Below, one piece after another: positions 45,806 through 55,781 of a stretch of 64,000 nt of DNA. How positions within the stretch are numbered: the stretch's first letter is position 1; each line of letters opens with the position of its first letter. The notes below the pieces were generated by a model. That model was not told where the DNA came from. It did not search any database and was given only the letters and a program-made list of their open reading frames with translations. The DNA lies in contig NZ_AHZV01000182.1 in assembly GCF_000250735.1 (NCBI RefSeq), forward strand, positions 62,001-126,000, written 5' to 3'. A program made the translations under genes and the position numbers. The stretch is from Anaerophaga thermohalophila str. Valhall (lineage in GTDB: Bacteria > Bacteroidota > Bacteroidia > Bacteroidales > Marinilabiliaceae).

Positions 45806-47290
45806 ATGAATCTTATAACCAGAATTGTCAAGTTTTTATCCCCCCGCAGGAAATTCAGTTGCTCAGCAAATCCATCCGGGTTTTTTGCAAGTGAAGATGC
45901 TTCCGAATTAATCCGCTCTTTAAACTCTGACATACCTGAATCAAAGATCATTTCATCGATTGATACCCTTGCACTCAAAATATCAAAAACCAGCCAGGCC
46001 GAATATGTATTGATAGCGCGGTTAACCCAGGAACAAAAATTCCAGGTTGAAGCATTTTCGCATACCAGCAAAATTGATCAGCAAAAAAAATCGCTTCAGT
46101 TTGAAACAAAATTACTGAGCTCTTTGCTGCAAAATAATACTGTTCACAGCAATGATCCCGCTGAAATTTTGTCTTCGCTCGGCACCACAAAACATCATGC
46201 TAAATCGGTAACAGCTATGTTACTCAAAAACAGTGAGGGAGTTTCGCTGGGAGCTATTTTCATATTCTCGAAGAAAAAACAGCCAACGCTTACTACCATT
46301 AACTCTCTTCAGTTTTTCTCTTTCTTTGCAGCCTCTGAGTTAAGACATCTCATCAGCAAAGAAAAAATGGAAAAGAAAAACAAGGAGCTTTTAAGAACCG
46401 AAGAAGAACTAAAACTTAAGAACCAACTGCTGGACAACCTTAACAAGAATATTTCGAAAGCCAAACAGGTTGTTGACGAAAGCAGCCGGTTGAAATCGGC
46501 TTTTCTGGCTAATCTCAGCCATGAGATACGAACTCCGATGAATGTAATAATGGGATTTACCGAATTGCTGAGTGCCGAAAACATGTCGGCTGAACAGCGT
46601 CGTCACTACATCGACATAATTCAGCAAAACGGTACACGCCTATTGCACATTATGGACTCTTTAATCGATATATCACGTTTTCAGGCCAAAAATATCGGAA
46701 AAGAACAGAAAGCTTTCTCTCTCAATCATATAATGAAGCAACTTCATAACAACTATCTTTCGGAAATCAGTATAACAGGGAAACCCCTTAATCTCAGGAT
46801 CACCCTCGGGGAACCTGACGGAAAAGACATTGTATCACTCGACAAAGAAGCTACCTATAAAGTACTGAATCATCTGCTTGATAATGCGGTAAAATTTACT
46901 GCCTCCGGGTATGTTCATTTCGGCTATGAAATACGGGAAAAACATATTCTTTTCTTTGTAGAGGACAGCGGAATAGGTATTCCCGAAGGCAAAGAAAATG
47001 TCATATTCGATCTCTTCAGGCAGGGAGATTTGCGCCTGAGCCGTCAGTTTGGCGGTACAGGTCTCGGACTGGCCATTGCCAAACGTTACGTTAGTGCCAT
47101 GAACGGTCAGATATGGTGCCACAACAATGAAAACGAAAGATGTGGCGCTACGTTCAAATTCACTCTTCCATGCCATCCTGAAGTCAAAAAAGAAACCACT
47201 TCTGATGATAAAGATCAGGGGACAAAAAGAAACAGCGGCAGCATGCGACAACTCCAGTTTTCAGCTTCATCCAAACCGGGAAACCAGTAA
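45806..47290 (+). CDS. Soluble GAF-domain sensor histidine kinase
   Basis: 494 residues from ATG 45806, with GAAGGT just upstream; a TTG at 45779 would add nine residues. An N-terminal GAF-like region (about 45-195, SKTSQAEYVLIARLTQEQKF...GAIFIFSKKK) leads to a coiled coil. HisKA follows, with His239 in LANLSHEIRTPMN, then HATPase_c with N box LNHLLDNAVKF, G1 EDSGIGIP and G2 GGTGLGLAIAKRYV. A Lys/Ser-rich tail ends the protein. No membrane segment, so the signal should be cytoplasmic. No response regulator is adjacent on this strand; the sigma-54-type regulator 7 kb away and PorX are candidates only by proximity. Confidence 0.88.
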   Translation: MNLITRIVKFLSPRRKFSCSANPSGFFASEDASELIRSLNSDIPESKIISSIDTLALKISKTSQAEYVLIARLTQEQKFQVEAFSHTSKIDQQKKSLQFETKLLSSLLQNNTVHSNDPAEILSSLGTTKHHAKSVTAMLLKNSEGVSLGAIFIFSKKKQPTLTTINSLQFFSFFAASELRHLISKEKMEKKNKELLRTEEELKLKNQLLDNLNKNISKAKQVVDESSRLKSAFLANLSHEIRTPMNVIMGFTELLSAENMSAEQRRHYIDIIQQNGTRLLHIMDSLIDISRFQAKNIGKEQKAFSLNHIMKQLHNNYLSEISITGKPLNLRITLGEPDGKDIVSLDKEATYKVLNHLLDNAVKFTASGYVHFGYEIREKHILFFVEDSGIGIPEGKENVIFDLFRQGDLRLSRQFGGTGLGLAIAKRYVSAMNGQIWCHNNENERCGATFKFTLPCHPEVKKETTSDDKDQGTKRNSGSMRQLQFSASSKPGNQ

Positions 47291-47305
47291 AGAGACCGGA
47301 AAAAA

Positions 47306-48535
47306 TTAAAAGGCGGCCATCAGCAACCCAATGTCTTTGGAAGGGAGATTAAATTTTTCTCCTATAGTGCGGTTTGTCAGGATTCCCTTGTAAAGATAAA
47401 GACCGTGGCTGACGCCCATATCCTCCTTTATAAGCTGGCTCACACCACCGGCCATGGCGAGTCTCAACAAAACCGGGGCAAAAATATTGCTCAGGGCAAT
47501 AGAAGCCGTCCGGGCTACCCTGGATGAAATATTATGTACCCTGTAGTGAATAACCCCGTGATGAATTACAACCGGTTCCTGTTGATTGGATGAAGCAGTC
47601 ACAGTTTCAATACATCCGCCGTTTCCCATGCTCAGGTCGACAATAATTGAGCCTGGTTTCATCCCTGCAATCTGTTCTTCCGAAATAAGAAACCCACTCT
47701 GTGGGTCGAAATACCGTAAACTACCAATAACGGCATCAGCGGATTTCAAAGCTTTACTAAGCACCTGCGGATGAAGAATGGAAGTAAAAAGCCGCTGCCC
47801 TACGTTTCGCTCAAGCTCACGCAAATTACGATAAGAATTATCAAACACTTTAACCTGACAACCAAGTCCCAACGCAGCCCTGACTGCAAACTCACCGGCT
47901 GTTCCCGCACCGATAACAACTACTTCGGCTGGCGAAATTCCAGTGATTCCTCCAAGCAGTACCCCTTTGCCGTCCTTTTCTTTACTCAGGTATTCGGAAG
48001 CAATCATAATAGCGGCATATCCCTCTATCTCACTCATGCTCCTGACAACCGGGTAGCATTCCGATTCGTCTTTCAGGAATTCATAAGCCAATGCATTGAT
48101 TTTTTTATGCATCAATTGCTGAATGGCGTCGCGGTCCTGTTTTACAAGATGCAACAACGAAATTAGCAGTTGTCCTGGAGACAACAACTGCCGTTCTTCT
48201 TCATCGGGGGGAGCAACTTTAAGAACAACATCACAACGGAACGGGTCTTCGTGATTATTGACAATACGTGCACCTGCTTCAGAAAAATCATGATCGTAAT
48301 AACTGGCTGCGTTACCAGCCCCACTTTCAATTACGATTTCATGGCCGTTGGCGGTTAACAATTCCACGCCCTGAGGCGTCAAAGGAATCCGGTTCTCACC
48401 ATCTTCACGTTCGCAGGGAATGCCAAAAGACATGGATTTCTGCTTTTTTCCCACTTCCATTAATTCCTCTTTAGGCATTAAGCCTGTTTGGTTCATGGCA
48501 AAATAATATGATGCACTTTTCCCGATGTCCCCCAT
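47306..48535 (-). CDS. ald: Alanine dehydrogenase family protein
   Basis: 409 residues of the AlaDH/PNT fold: N-terminal catalytic half with ENRIPLTPQGVELL, the active-site Lys in VVLKVAPP and His in SLLHLVKQD, then the NAD-binding Rossmann motif VIGAGTAGEFAVRAALGLG. It interconverts alanine and pyruvate plus ammonia. The extended N-terminus and C-terminal KEDMGVSHGLYLYKG resemble other Bacteroidota members. It lies downstream of tsaE and porX on the same strand, with 260 bases between ald and tsaE. It converges with the histidine kinase gene, with 15 bases between stops. Confidence 0.9.
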   Translation of the reverse strand: MGDIGKSASYYFAMNQTGLMPKEELMEVGKKQKSMSFGIPCEREDGENRIPLTPQGVELLTANGHEIVIESGAGNAASYYDHDFSEAGARIVNNHEDPFRCDVVLKVAPPDEEERQLLSPGQLLISLLHLVKQDRDAIQQLMHKKINALAYEFLKDESECYPVVRSMSEIEGYAAIMIASEYLSKEKDGKGVLLGGITGISPAEVVVIGAGTAGEFAVRAALGLGCQVKVFDNSYRNLRELERNVGQRLFTSILHPQVLSKALKSADAVIGSLRYFDPQSGFLISEEQIAGMKPGSIIVDLSMGNGGCIETVTASSNQQEPVVIHHGVIHYRVHNISSRVARTASIALSNIFAPVLLRLAMAGGVSQLIKEDMGVSHGLYLYKGILTNRTIGEKFNLPSKDIGLLMAAF

Positions 48536-48795
48536 ACGATAACTCGTTAGATGCTAAGATAACAGTATTACGAAATAACTCATACAGTATAGTGATAACA
48601 AAATACGGTAACTCTAAAAATTAATCATTCAAAAAAAGTGACAAGACCAAATTAAGCAGATGCAGCCTGTCGAAGCAACCGAAATTTTATAAACAATCGT
48701 GTACAAAAAATTTTCTGCGGTCAAGTTACAAAAAAATATATCGTGTTCCGAAATTTTGAAGTATGGAAATGAAGGCTGCTGCTATAATGAATGCA

Positions 48796-49218
48796 TTACT
48801 CTTTTACACGAATGGTGCGGGAGCCATCCGGATTTTCAATAATTGTAACATCCAGGCGGTTGTCTGGTAAAACATTGGCAACTTTCTCAGGCCATTCAAT
48901 CAGACAGATATGGTCACTAAAAAAGTAATCTTCATAGCCCATGTCAAACACTTCTACCACATTTTTCAAGCGGTAAAAATCAAAATGATAAATAACAGTA
49001 TCATTATCAGCGCTATATTCATTAACCAAAGCAAAACTTGGGCTGGTTACTGCGCCTGTCACTCCCATGACGCGACACAAACCTTTGATAAATGTGGTTT
49101 TACCCACGCCCATCTCCCCGTAAAATGCAACCACCTTGTGTTGATGTAACAGCGGCAAAAATTCTTTCGCCGCTTTTTCAATTTCATGTTCAGACTGAAT
49201 GGTAAAAATGTACTCCAT
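48796..49218 (-). CDS. tsaE: tRNA threonylcarbamoyladenosine biosynthesis ATPase TsaE
   Basis: 140 residues. Walker A is GEMGVGKTTFIKGLC, with the switch region TSPSFALVNEY, HFDFYRLKN and CLIEWPEKV. TsaE works with TsaB and TsaD to build t6A37 on ANN-decoding tRNAs. The start ATG follows the leader CTAACGATCTATTGTAAAT with no space, the same repeat-derived word as before pdxA. The upstream spacer (49219-49465) contains short-unit and R5 repeats. Confidence 0.95.
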   Translation of the reverse strand: MEYIFTIQSEHEIEKAAKEFLPLLHQHKVVAFYGEMGVGKTTFIKGLCRVMGVTGAVTSPSFALVNEYSADNDTVIYHFDFYRLKNVVEVFDMGYEDYFFSDHICLIEWPEKVANVLPDNRLDVTIIENPDGSRTIRVKE

Positions 49219-49465
49219 ATTTACAATAGATCGTTAGTTTTCAGATATCAGATTTAAGATTGCTGGATTGTTAGGGTTGTTAGTTATTGTTAGGATTGTT
49301 AGATTGTTAGATTGTTAGATAATGTGAACTTAAACTTAACAATATTAACCACTTAACAATCCAAACAACCGTAACAACATATTAGATCACTATTGACTAA
49401 CCGCTATCAACTAACCACTACAGACCTGCCACGGATATCTTCGCGAGCTTGTGAAGTTATTCTGG
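49219..49465. repeat. Spacer with TTGTTAG tract and R5 copy
   Basis: 49231-49255 resembles the start of R3, 49260-49320 is a TTGTTAG short-unit tract and 49335-49385 an R5 copy (AACAACCGTAACAACATATT). No gene seen. Confidence 0.55.
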
Positions 49466-51020
49466 TTAAAGCGGGACGAGTTGCACCAACGGGACCAGCA
49501 TCTCTTCAAGTGAAATGCCCCCATGCTGAAATGTATCCTTGTAATAATTAACGTAATAGTTATAATTATTGGGATAAGCAAAAAAATCATCTCCCCTGGC
49601 AAAAATATATGAAGTAGAGACATTGACCCGAGGAAGAAACGCATTTTCCGGTCTTTTTACCTCATATACATCTTTTGCTTTGTATGCCAGATTCTTACCC
49701 TGCTTAAAGCGCAGATTTGTATTAGTGTTACGGTCACCCACCACTTTCAGAGGATGTTGTACACGTATGGAACCATGGTCGGAGGTAAGAATAACCCGCA
49801 CCCTTTCTCCTGAAAGCTTCTTGAGTAACTCAAACAAAGGTGAATGTAAAAACCATGAACGTGTTAAGGAACGATAAGCCGACTCATCGGAAGCCAACTC
49901 GCGTATCATCTTCATTTCTGTCCGGGCATGAGATAACATATCAATAAAATTGAACACCAGAACGTTCAGGTCGTACATTTTCAACTGCCCGGGATTATCG
50001 GCCAGCCTTCTTCCGGCCTCGGTGTCACTAATCTTATGATATGAGTAGGTAAAAGAGCGCCGCATCCGTTTGAGAAAAGTGCCTATCAACTCATCTTCGT
50101 ACTGATTACGACCACCTTCGTCGTCCTCATCCACCCACAAATCGGGATAAATCTCCTCAATTTGGGTAGGCAAAAGGCCCGAAAACAGAGCGTTCCGGGC
50201 ATACTGGGTTGCTGTGGGCAAAATACTGCAATACAGGTTATCAGCTTTTACATCGAAATAAGGACGGATGTCATAACGAATGGTTTCCCATTGATCGAGC
50301 CTGAAATTATCGATAACTACCAAAACGACCCTTTCACCTTTGTCAAGACACGGAAGCACATAATTTTTGAATACCCGGTGCGACATCAGGGGACCGGAAT
50401 TATCAGTCAGCCAGTTTTCGTAGTTGTCTTTCACGGTCCGGGCAAACAGCTGGTTTGCTTCGCTCTTCTGCATTTTCAACACCTCATCCATAGGGCTGTT
50501 GGTACTTTGAAGTTCAAGTTCCCAGTAAACCAGCTTTTTATACACCTCACTCCACTCATTTATGCTTAACCGGTCGCTTAGTCTGAATCCGATGTTTGAG
50601 AATTCTGCCTGATAATCACTGGTTGCTTTTTGTGAAACCAGCCGATCGCGGTCAACATGCCTTTTTATCGACGACAGAATCTGGTTGGGTTTAACAGGCT
50701 TGATAAGGTAATCAGCTATTTTGCTCCCTATGGCCTGATCCATTATGTCCTCTTCTTCGCTTTTGGTTATCATGATCACGGGCAGACTCGGTCTGATCTC
50801 CTTCATCTGTGAAAGGGTTTCCAGGCCACTCATGCCGGGCATATTTTCATCAAGAAAAACAAGATCAAAATTATGCTCTTCCAGAATATCAATCGCATCG
50901 TTCCCGTTGGTTGCAGATTCTACAATGAATCCCTTTTCCTGTAGAAAAATCAGATGTGATTTCAGGTGTTCCATTTCATCGTCCACCCAGAGTATCCTGT
51001 ATTTTTTTTGTCTCTTCCAT
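49466..51020 (-). CDS. porX: PorX, T9SS response regulator with PglZ domain (one-base insertion near the 5' end)
   Basis: 517 residues when repaired. The true start is ATG 51018-51020 (MEETKKYRILWVDDE); an extra base in the T8 run 51002-51009 (A8 on the coding strand) breaks the frame after six codons. The uncorrected frame can only be extended upstream through unrelated codons that overlap sprE. The receiver has DDE at 13-15 and the phosphoacceptor Asp57 in LVFLDENMPG, matching Asp58 of Porphyromonas PorX. The C-terminal alkaline-phosphatase-like PglZ domain shows VVLVVIDNFRLDQW and LTSDHGSIRVQHP. PorX regulates and interacts with the type IX secretion machinery; its usual kinase PorY is not in the window. 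It follows sprE by 39 bases. Confidence 0.93.
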
Positions 51021-51059
51021 AGCAAATTCTTCTTCAAAACAACTTTCCCGACAGTCTCT

Positions 51060-53846
51060 TTATCTGTTTCTTTCGGTGTAGGAATATTCGGGAATTTCAC
51101 TTTCATTTATGATTACGGCCGAAGGATCACTCCCCTGCAAATATTTCTCCAAAAAGAATGCTTTGTAATCTTCGACATCAGTGGCATTCTCTATTTTTTG
51201 CCGGTTATCGCCGGATATAATCACTACAAGCGGCTCCTTTACATTGTTCACATTAAAAACAGAAGGCTGATTAATCAACGAAAAGAAATAGTCGAGGCCT
51301 GTCCGTTTATTAGCAAACGGCCCCGTCTCCAAAACAGACAGAGCGGGTGACAACCGGGACCTTTCGAGCTGGAGCCCACCGGTAGCAAAATGGTCAAAAT
51401 TGAAGTTGGCCAATTGAAACATAAGCTCGTTAATATCTGTTTCATTATCAACAACAATCATTAAACGATGTGTAGTGTCCGGTGCTTCCGTAAATTTTTC
51501 AGCGGGAAATTCCTCTGAAGCGGTTCTCCCGGTAGTTTGGGTTGAAGAAACAGTTGTCCCCGGTGATGAGGCAAGATCAATTTTACCGGGCATTTGACCT
51601 TCGTTAAGCTGTTGAAGCCAATATGCGGCTACTTCTGCCTGGGTGGTGCGTGGAAAATCATCCACAATTTGTTGCAAATATTCCCTGAACAATTGTTCTC
51701 TGTTAAGCTGGCTGTAAGCAAATGCATTCAACAAAGCAGTCTGTGGGAGCAATGGTTCATAATTTTCCCTGAAAATTTGCTCCGTTGCCTTCAAAACAGC
51801 ATTCCAGTCACCATTCTTAAAATGATCGTAAGCCCAGGCATAAATCTGCTCCATCTTATGCTCTGATTCTTCCAGGTTTTCAAAATAATCAGGATCATTG
51901 ACAAACTGTGCAAAACGACTGCCGGGATAATCATCGGTAATAACTTCACCGTAATGCTGAATGCATTTTTGATCGTTCATCTCGCGACAGGCAAGGTAAA
52001 TACCTATAAGAGCCTGCTCCCTGTATGGTGTTTCAGGATATTGAGCCAGAAGCTCTTCAAAAAAGTAAACAGCCTCGGAATATTTTTTAAAATTATTGGC
52101 CAATATATTGCCTGCGCTGAAAAGTGATTTCTGTATTTTTTGGTGAGACACGGCTTTTTCTTCAGATGTAAGCGGAAGCCCTGAAATAAGACTCTCCCGT
52201 TTTGGCATCCCGGTTTGAGCCGTTTCTTCCTTTGAGGATGTATCTTCACCCGGACCTGTCTGACTATCAGCAAATGGATCGCCCGGCATCATACGGTCAT
52301 TCCCGTCACCCTTCTGTTCCTGAGCTTCTTTATTGGAACGTCTCCAGTTATCTTCCAACTTACGCCTTCCCCAGCGTTTTTCAAATTCCATTCGACCAAG
52401 GCTGACCATGGTTTGATTATAGAAATACCATTTGCCCGATTCATCTGTTTCTCTGCTACCACGGTTGGCAAAATTACGATAAAAGAAAGCATCGTCGGTG
52501 GAATCAATAAACCCGCTCTCTTCCTCTTTCTGTTGCATTTGAGCAAGCAAATTATCGATAAAGATGTTTCTCTCTTCTTCGGGCAAAGCCGCAATTCTCA
52601 GAACGCTATCTTCGTATTCAATGGTTCTAAGACTTTGAGCAAGCGGTTCCAACCGTTTTTTGATCTTTTCAACCTCAGAAATATCATGATAGCCCGACGG
52701 AAGAGATGCTAATGTAGAATCGTAGTATGCTTCAGCAGCAATGTAGTCACCGGAATTAAAATAGACATCGGCCATCCGCTTATAGATGTTCCCTGCCAGA
52801 ATACGGTTCCGGCCCCCGTAACCTGCAGCCAGTTCCAAATTGGTCAGCGCCATAAGGGTATCGCCCTCCTGGAACCATGTTTTTGCAATAGCATAATAAA
52901 TTTGATCGCGATAATCAAGGTTTTTATATTCTTCCGCAAATTTTTCCAGTTTATTTCTGGATTTTTGGGGATTATCCGGTCTGCCCTCCAGCAGGGCCTG
53001 CTCTATCATGGCATGAATGGTTATTTCATAATCAGGTTTTAATCTGATCACCCTGGTAAAGGCCTCCTGCGCCATACTTTCTCTTCCGGTTCTTTTTGCC
53101 ACCTGCCCAAGAACAAAGTGCCAGCGTATTTTTTCCCACCGGTCGCCGGTGTTTTCTGCTGCCCTGAAGCAATAATCAAGAGCTTCTTCATACCTCTCCT
53201 GAGCTAACCAGTACCAGGCATAGGTCGATTGCTCCAGCACGAAATATTTTTTTTCATCGCCAATTTCGGATGAATATTGCTGTAAAAACCGGAAAGCATT
53301 CTCAAACTCATCCATTTCTATGTAAGCTCTTGCCAGCCAAAGCAACGCTTCAAATCGTGCATCTTTTTCCGGAAAAATTTGCAGTACCATATCAAAAGCA
53401 CTGATAGCCTCATACCATTCCTGAGAATAAATATGAGCTTTCCCTATCAGCATCCACGCATCATCGACCCATCGGTTGAACTCGCGCTGATTATAAAAAT
53501 CGCGGTAATCCGTCGAGCTTCCTGAAGGTTCTCTCCGGGGTTTTGCCGTGATAGAATGCTTTTCGATAAGTTTATGTCCTTTTCGATTGGCTCTGTTCAT
53601 CTGTGATGCAGGCACCTGTCCTCCTGCGGCTTTAGAATAAGCAAACAAAGGCAACACAACTGTATAGTCGTTTTTTACAGTTTCACGCATTCTTTCCCGG
53701 CCTTCCTCAAAACTCTGGACGCCATTGAAAAGAATATTGTACCTTGCGGTAAGATTATGGTATCCCCTCGACAACCAGGTATTCTTCTGCACAGAACAAC
53801 CCCAGAAGGCAAACAACATAAGAATATATGTCAGGTATTTCTTCAC
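51060..53846 (-). CDS. sprE: SprE/PorW, TPR lipoprotein of the type IX secretion system
   Basis: 928 residues. Starts with GTG 53844-53846 (MKKYLTYILMLFAFWGC), giving a lipobox with Cys17. The diagnostic SprE/PorW segment NLTARYNILFNGVQSF follows, then many TPR-like helix pairs over residues about 120-400 and 560-740, with a Gln/Glu/Thr-rich linker between. The C-terminal domain (APDTTHRLMIVVDNETDIN...) is the conserved SprE tail. SprE/PorW links the outer-membrane translocon to the trans-envelope motor. The GTG start lies at the very edge of an R3 repeat, whose leader word is CTAACGATCTGTT. Confidence 0.94.
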   Translation of the reverse strand: MKKYLTYILMLFAFWGCSVQKNTWLSRGYHNLTARYNILFNGVQSFEEGRERMRETVKNDYTVVLPLFAYSKAAGGQVPASQMNRANRKGHKLIEKHSITAKPRREPSGSSTDYRDFYNQREFNRWVDDAWMLIGKAHIYSQEWYEAISAFDMVLQIFPEKDARFEALLWLARAYIEMDEFENAFRFLQQYSSEIGDEKKYFVLEQSTYAWYWLAQERYEEALDYCFRAAENTGDRWEKIRWHFVLGQVAKRTGRESMAQEAFTRVIRLKPDYEITIHAMIEQALLEGRPDNPQKSRNKLEKFAEEYKNLDYRDQIYYAIAKTWFQEGDTLMALTNLELAAGYGGRNRILAGNIYKRMADVYFNSGDYIAAEAYYDSTLASLPSGYHDISEVEKIKKRLEPLAQSLRTIEYEDSVLRIAALPEEERNIFIDNLLAQMQQKEEESGFIDSTDDAFFYRNFANRGSRETDESGKWYFYNQTMVSLGRMEFEKRWGRRKLEDNWRRSNKEAQEQKGDGNDRMMPGDPFADSQTGPGEDTSSKEETAQTGMPKRESLISGLPLTSEEKAVSHQKIQKSLFSAGNILANNFKKYSEAVYFFEELLAQYPETPYREQALIGIYLACREMNDQKCIQHYGEVITDDYPGSRFAQFVNDPDYFENLEESEHKMEQIYAWAYDHFKNGDWNAVLKATEQIFRENYEPLLPQTALLNAFAYSQLNREQLFREYLQQIVDDFPRTTQAEVAAYWLQQLNEGQMPGKIDLASSPGTTVSSTQTTGRTASEEFPAEKFTEAPDTTHRLMIVVDNETDINELMFQLANFNFDHFATGGLQLERSRLSPALSVLETGPFANKRTGLDYFFSLINQPSVFNVNNVKEPLVVIISGDNRQKIENATDVEDYKAFFLEKYLQGSDPSAVIINESEIPEYSYTERNR

Positions 53847-53854
53847 AACAGATC

Positions 53855-53975
53855 GTTAGATTTTTAGATATAAGATAATTCGTACAATTTTGATATACTA
53901 TGTTTTATCAAACAAGCCCTTTTAGCAACAGACATCTGATTTGCAATTTATTACAAAAGTTTTACAAAGTATTGT
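53855..53975 (+). repeat. R3 dispersed intergenic repeat, copy 2
   Basis: GTTAGATTTTTAGATATAAG, then TTTTGATATACTATGTTTTA and ATTACAAAAGTTTTACAAAG. Very close to copies at 62712-62830 and 58344-58469. It starts 8 bases from the sprE start codon. Confidence 0.75.
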
Positions 53976-54066
53976 CTTCATCCGTATAAAATTTGTTTAT
54001 CCAGGTCGGACAGCCTGCCCCTGTTTAGTGCGTGTCTATAAACTCGCAAAAATTTTCACAATATGT
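53976..54066 (+). repeat. R4 partial unit and R1-like end
   Basis: CCGTATAAAATTTGTTTATC and AGGTCGGA match the start of the R4 unit at 42838. GTGCGTGTCTATAAACTCGC at 54030-54049 matches an inverted fragment near 8135-8151. Confidence 0.5.
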
Positions 54067-54188
54067 GTGTCTGTTCAGAAAGTGCCGGTTGCAAGGCTTG
54101 CGAAGCCGCCAAAAACGGAGTTTATCTTAGTAAATGATTATTTTGGCGGCAAGCATAACACAGCAAATGGTACTTTATGGACAGACAC
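54067..54188 (-). repeat. R1 palindromic element, copy B (MITE-like)
   Basis: 122 bp, in the opposite orientation to copy A. The same outer ends (GTGTCTGTTCAGAAAGTG, TACTTTATGGACAGACAC). The internal stem is GCCGCCAAAA/TTTTGGCGGC, where copy A has GTCCGAAAAT/ATTTTCGGAC, so pairing is kept while bases differ. The segment TTATGGACAGACACTATTTA continues identically at 41764-41783. Confidence 0.8.
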
Positions 54189-54384
54189 TATTTATCGGGG
54201 GAACTCTTCCCGGGTAATCGGGACTTGTTTCTTCATGTAAAAATCCCTACCGATAATACATTATAAACTGCCATGCAGCAAAAATATTTCCCAAAATGAA
54301 TCAGAAAAAATACTTTTATACTTGTGTCTGGTAAAACCTGACTCATACTTTAAAACACAAAGATAATCATACCTTCGAAAGAAT
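54189..54384. other. Spacer upstream of the sigma-54-type regulator
   Basis: About 195 bases with no gene. TATACTTG at 54316-54323 is a one-mismatch -7 element, about 60 bases before the regulator's ATG; support is weak. Confidence 0.35.
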
Positions 54385-55736
54385 ATGAGAATAGATATTA
54401 TAGAAGATGACCCGTTTTTCAACCGCATCATAGAACAAGTGGTTAAACAAAACGGAGATCATGAGGTAAAGGTACACTTCAACGGAGAAAGCTTTCTGAA
54501 TCAACAACCATCTTCGGTTGAAGTTGTAACGCTTGACCTTGGTCTGCCCGACATATCGGGAACCGAGTTAATGACAAAAATAAAATCGATCAACCCCGAA
54601 ACCGAAATAATTGTAATATCGGGTCAGGACAACCTGCCCTTAGCGGTAAAGCTTCTGAAACAAGGCGCATACGATTACATTACCAAAGATGAAAACATTA
54701 AAGACAGATTGCTGCATACTTTAAAGAAAATAGAACATCATAACAGCTTAAAACAGGAACTGGCACAATTAAAAAATGAAGTTTCGGACCGCTATGAGTT
54801 TCGGCAAAGCATTATAGGTAACAGTTACGCAATAAAAAACACCTTTACCCTTATTGAAAAAGCCATTAAAGTTCCAAACATCAATATTTCGTTACACGGC
54901 GAAACGGGAACAGGAAAAGAGCTTACAGCAAAAACCATTCATTATAATTCATCGCGCAAAAAAAATCCCTTTGTTACTCTGAATGTAAGCTCACACATAA
55001 AAGACCAGCTGAGAAGTGTCCTGCTTGGTGTTGAAAAAGGTGCCTTTACCGATGCACTGATGACTACCAAAGGCAAGATAGAGGAAGCGGGCGATGGTAC
55101 ATTATTTATTGATGAGATCACTGATCTGGATTCGGAAATGCAATTATTGTTCCTGAATATTCTACAGGAGAAAAAATTTACCAGAATTGGCGGCACTGAA
55201 GAAATTCCGGTGAAATGCAGATTCATAAGCGCAACAAGTTCGGACCTGCTTCAGGAAGTGAGAGAGAAAAGGTTCAGAGAAGACCTTTACTACCATTTAA
55301 TCGGATTGCCAATTACTACCCCGCCACTCAGGGAAAGAGGAAAAGACATCATTTTGCTTGCCGATTATTTCCTTGACAAATTTTGCAGAGAGAATAATTT
55401 GGCTCCCATCAACTTAACACCAGGGGCCAAAAAAAAATACTTACGCACAATTTCCCCGGTAACATAAGGGAATTAAAATCCATAACCGAATTGGCTGCAG
55501 TATTGTCTAACACAGGATCAATCAGGGAAGAACACATTGTTTTCAGTTACTCGGAGTCTACTCCCGAATTACTTCACGAAGAGCTCACTCTCAAAGAATA
55601 CAACGAACGGATCATTATGCATTTCCTGAATAAGTACAACAATGTAATGGTGGTTGCTGATAAGCTGAAAATAGGCAAATCTACCATTTACAATTTGCTG
55701 AAACAGCATAGTGCAACCTCCCTCAAAAACGACTAG
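54385..55736 (+). CDS. Sigma-54-type response regulator, NtrC-like (frame broken by one-base deletion)
   Basis: About 450 residues when repaired. A receiver domain has IIEDDP and phosphoacceptor Asp51 in TLDLGLPD. The AAA+ domain has Walker A GETGTGKEL, Walker B GTLFIDEIT, and the sigma-54 contact loop as GAFTDA rather than GAFTGA. The frame fails at the A9 run 55429-55437. Adding one A gives KKKILTHNFPGNIRELKSI, the conserved end of the AAA+ domain, and continues into the C-terminal Fis-type HTH (VVADKLKIGKSTIYNLLKQH). Read literally, the protein stops at residue 360 without its DNA-binding domain. Sequence error is likely. Confidence 0.88.
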
Positions 55737-55781
55737 CCAATTTAATTCAGCAAACTTTTGGTGCTTTCGCCTCAAATCCGT

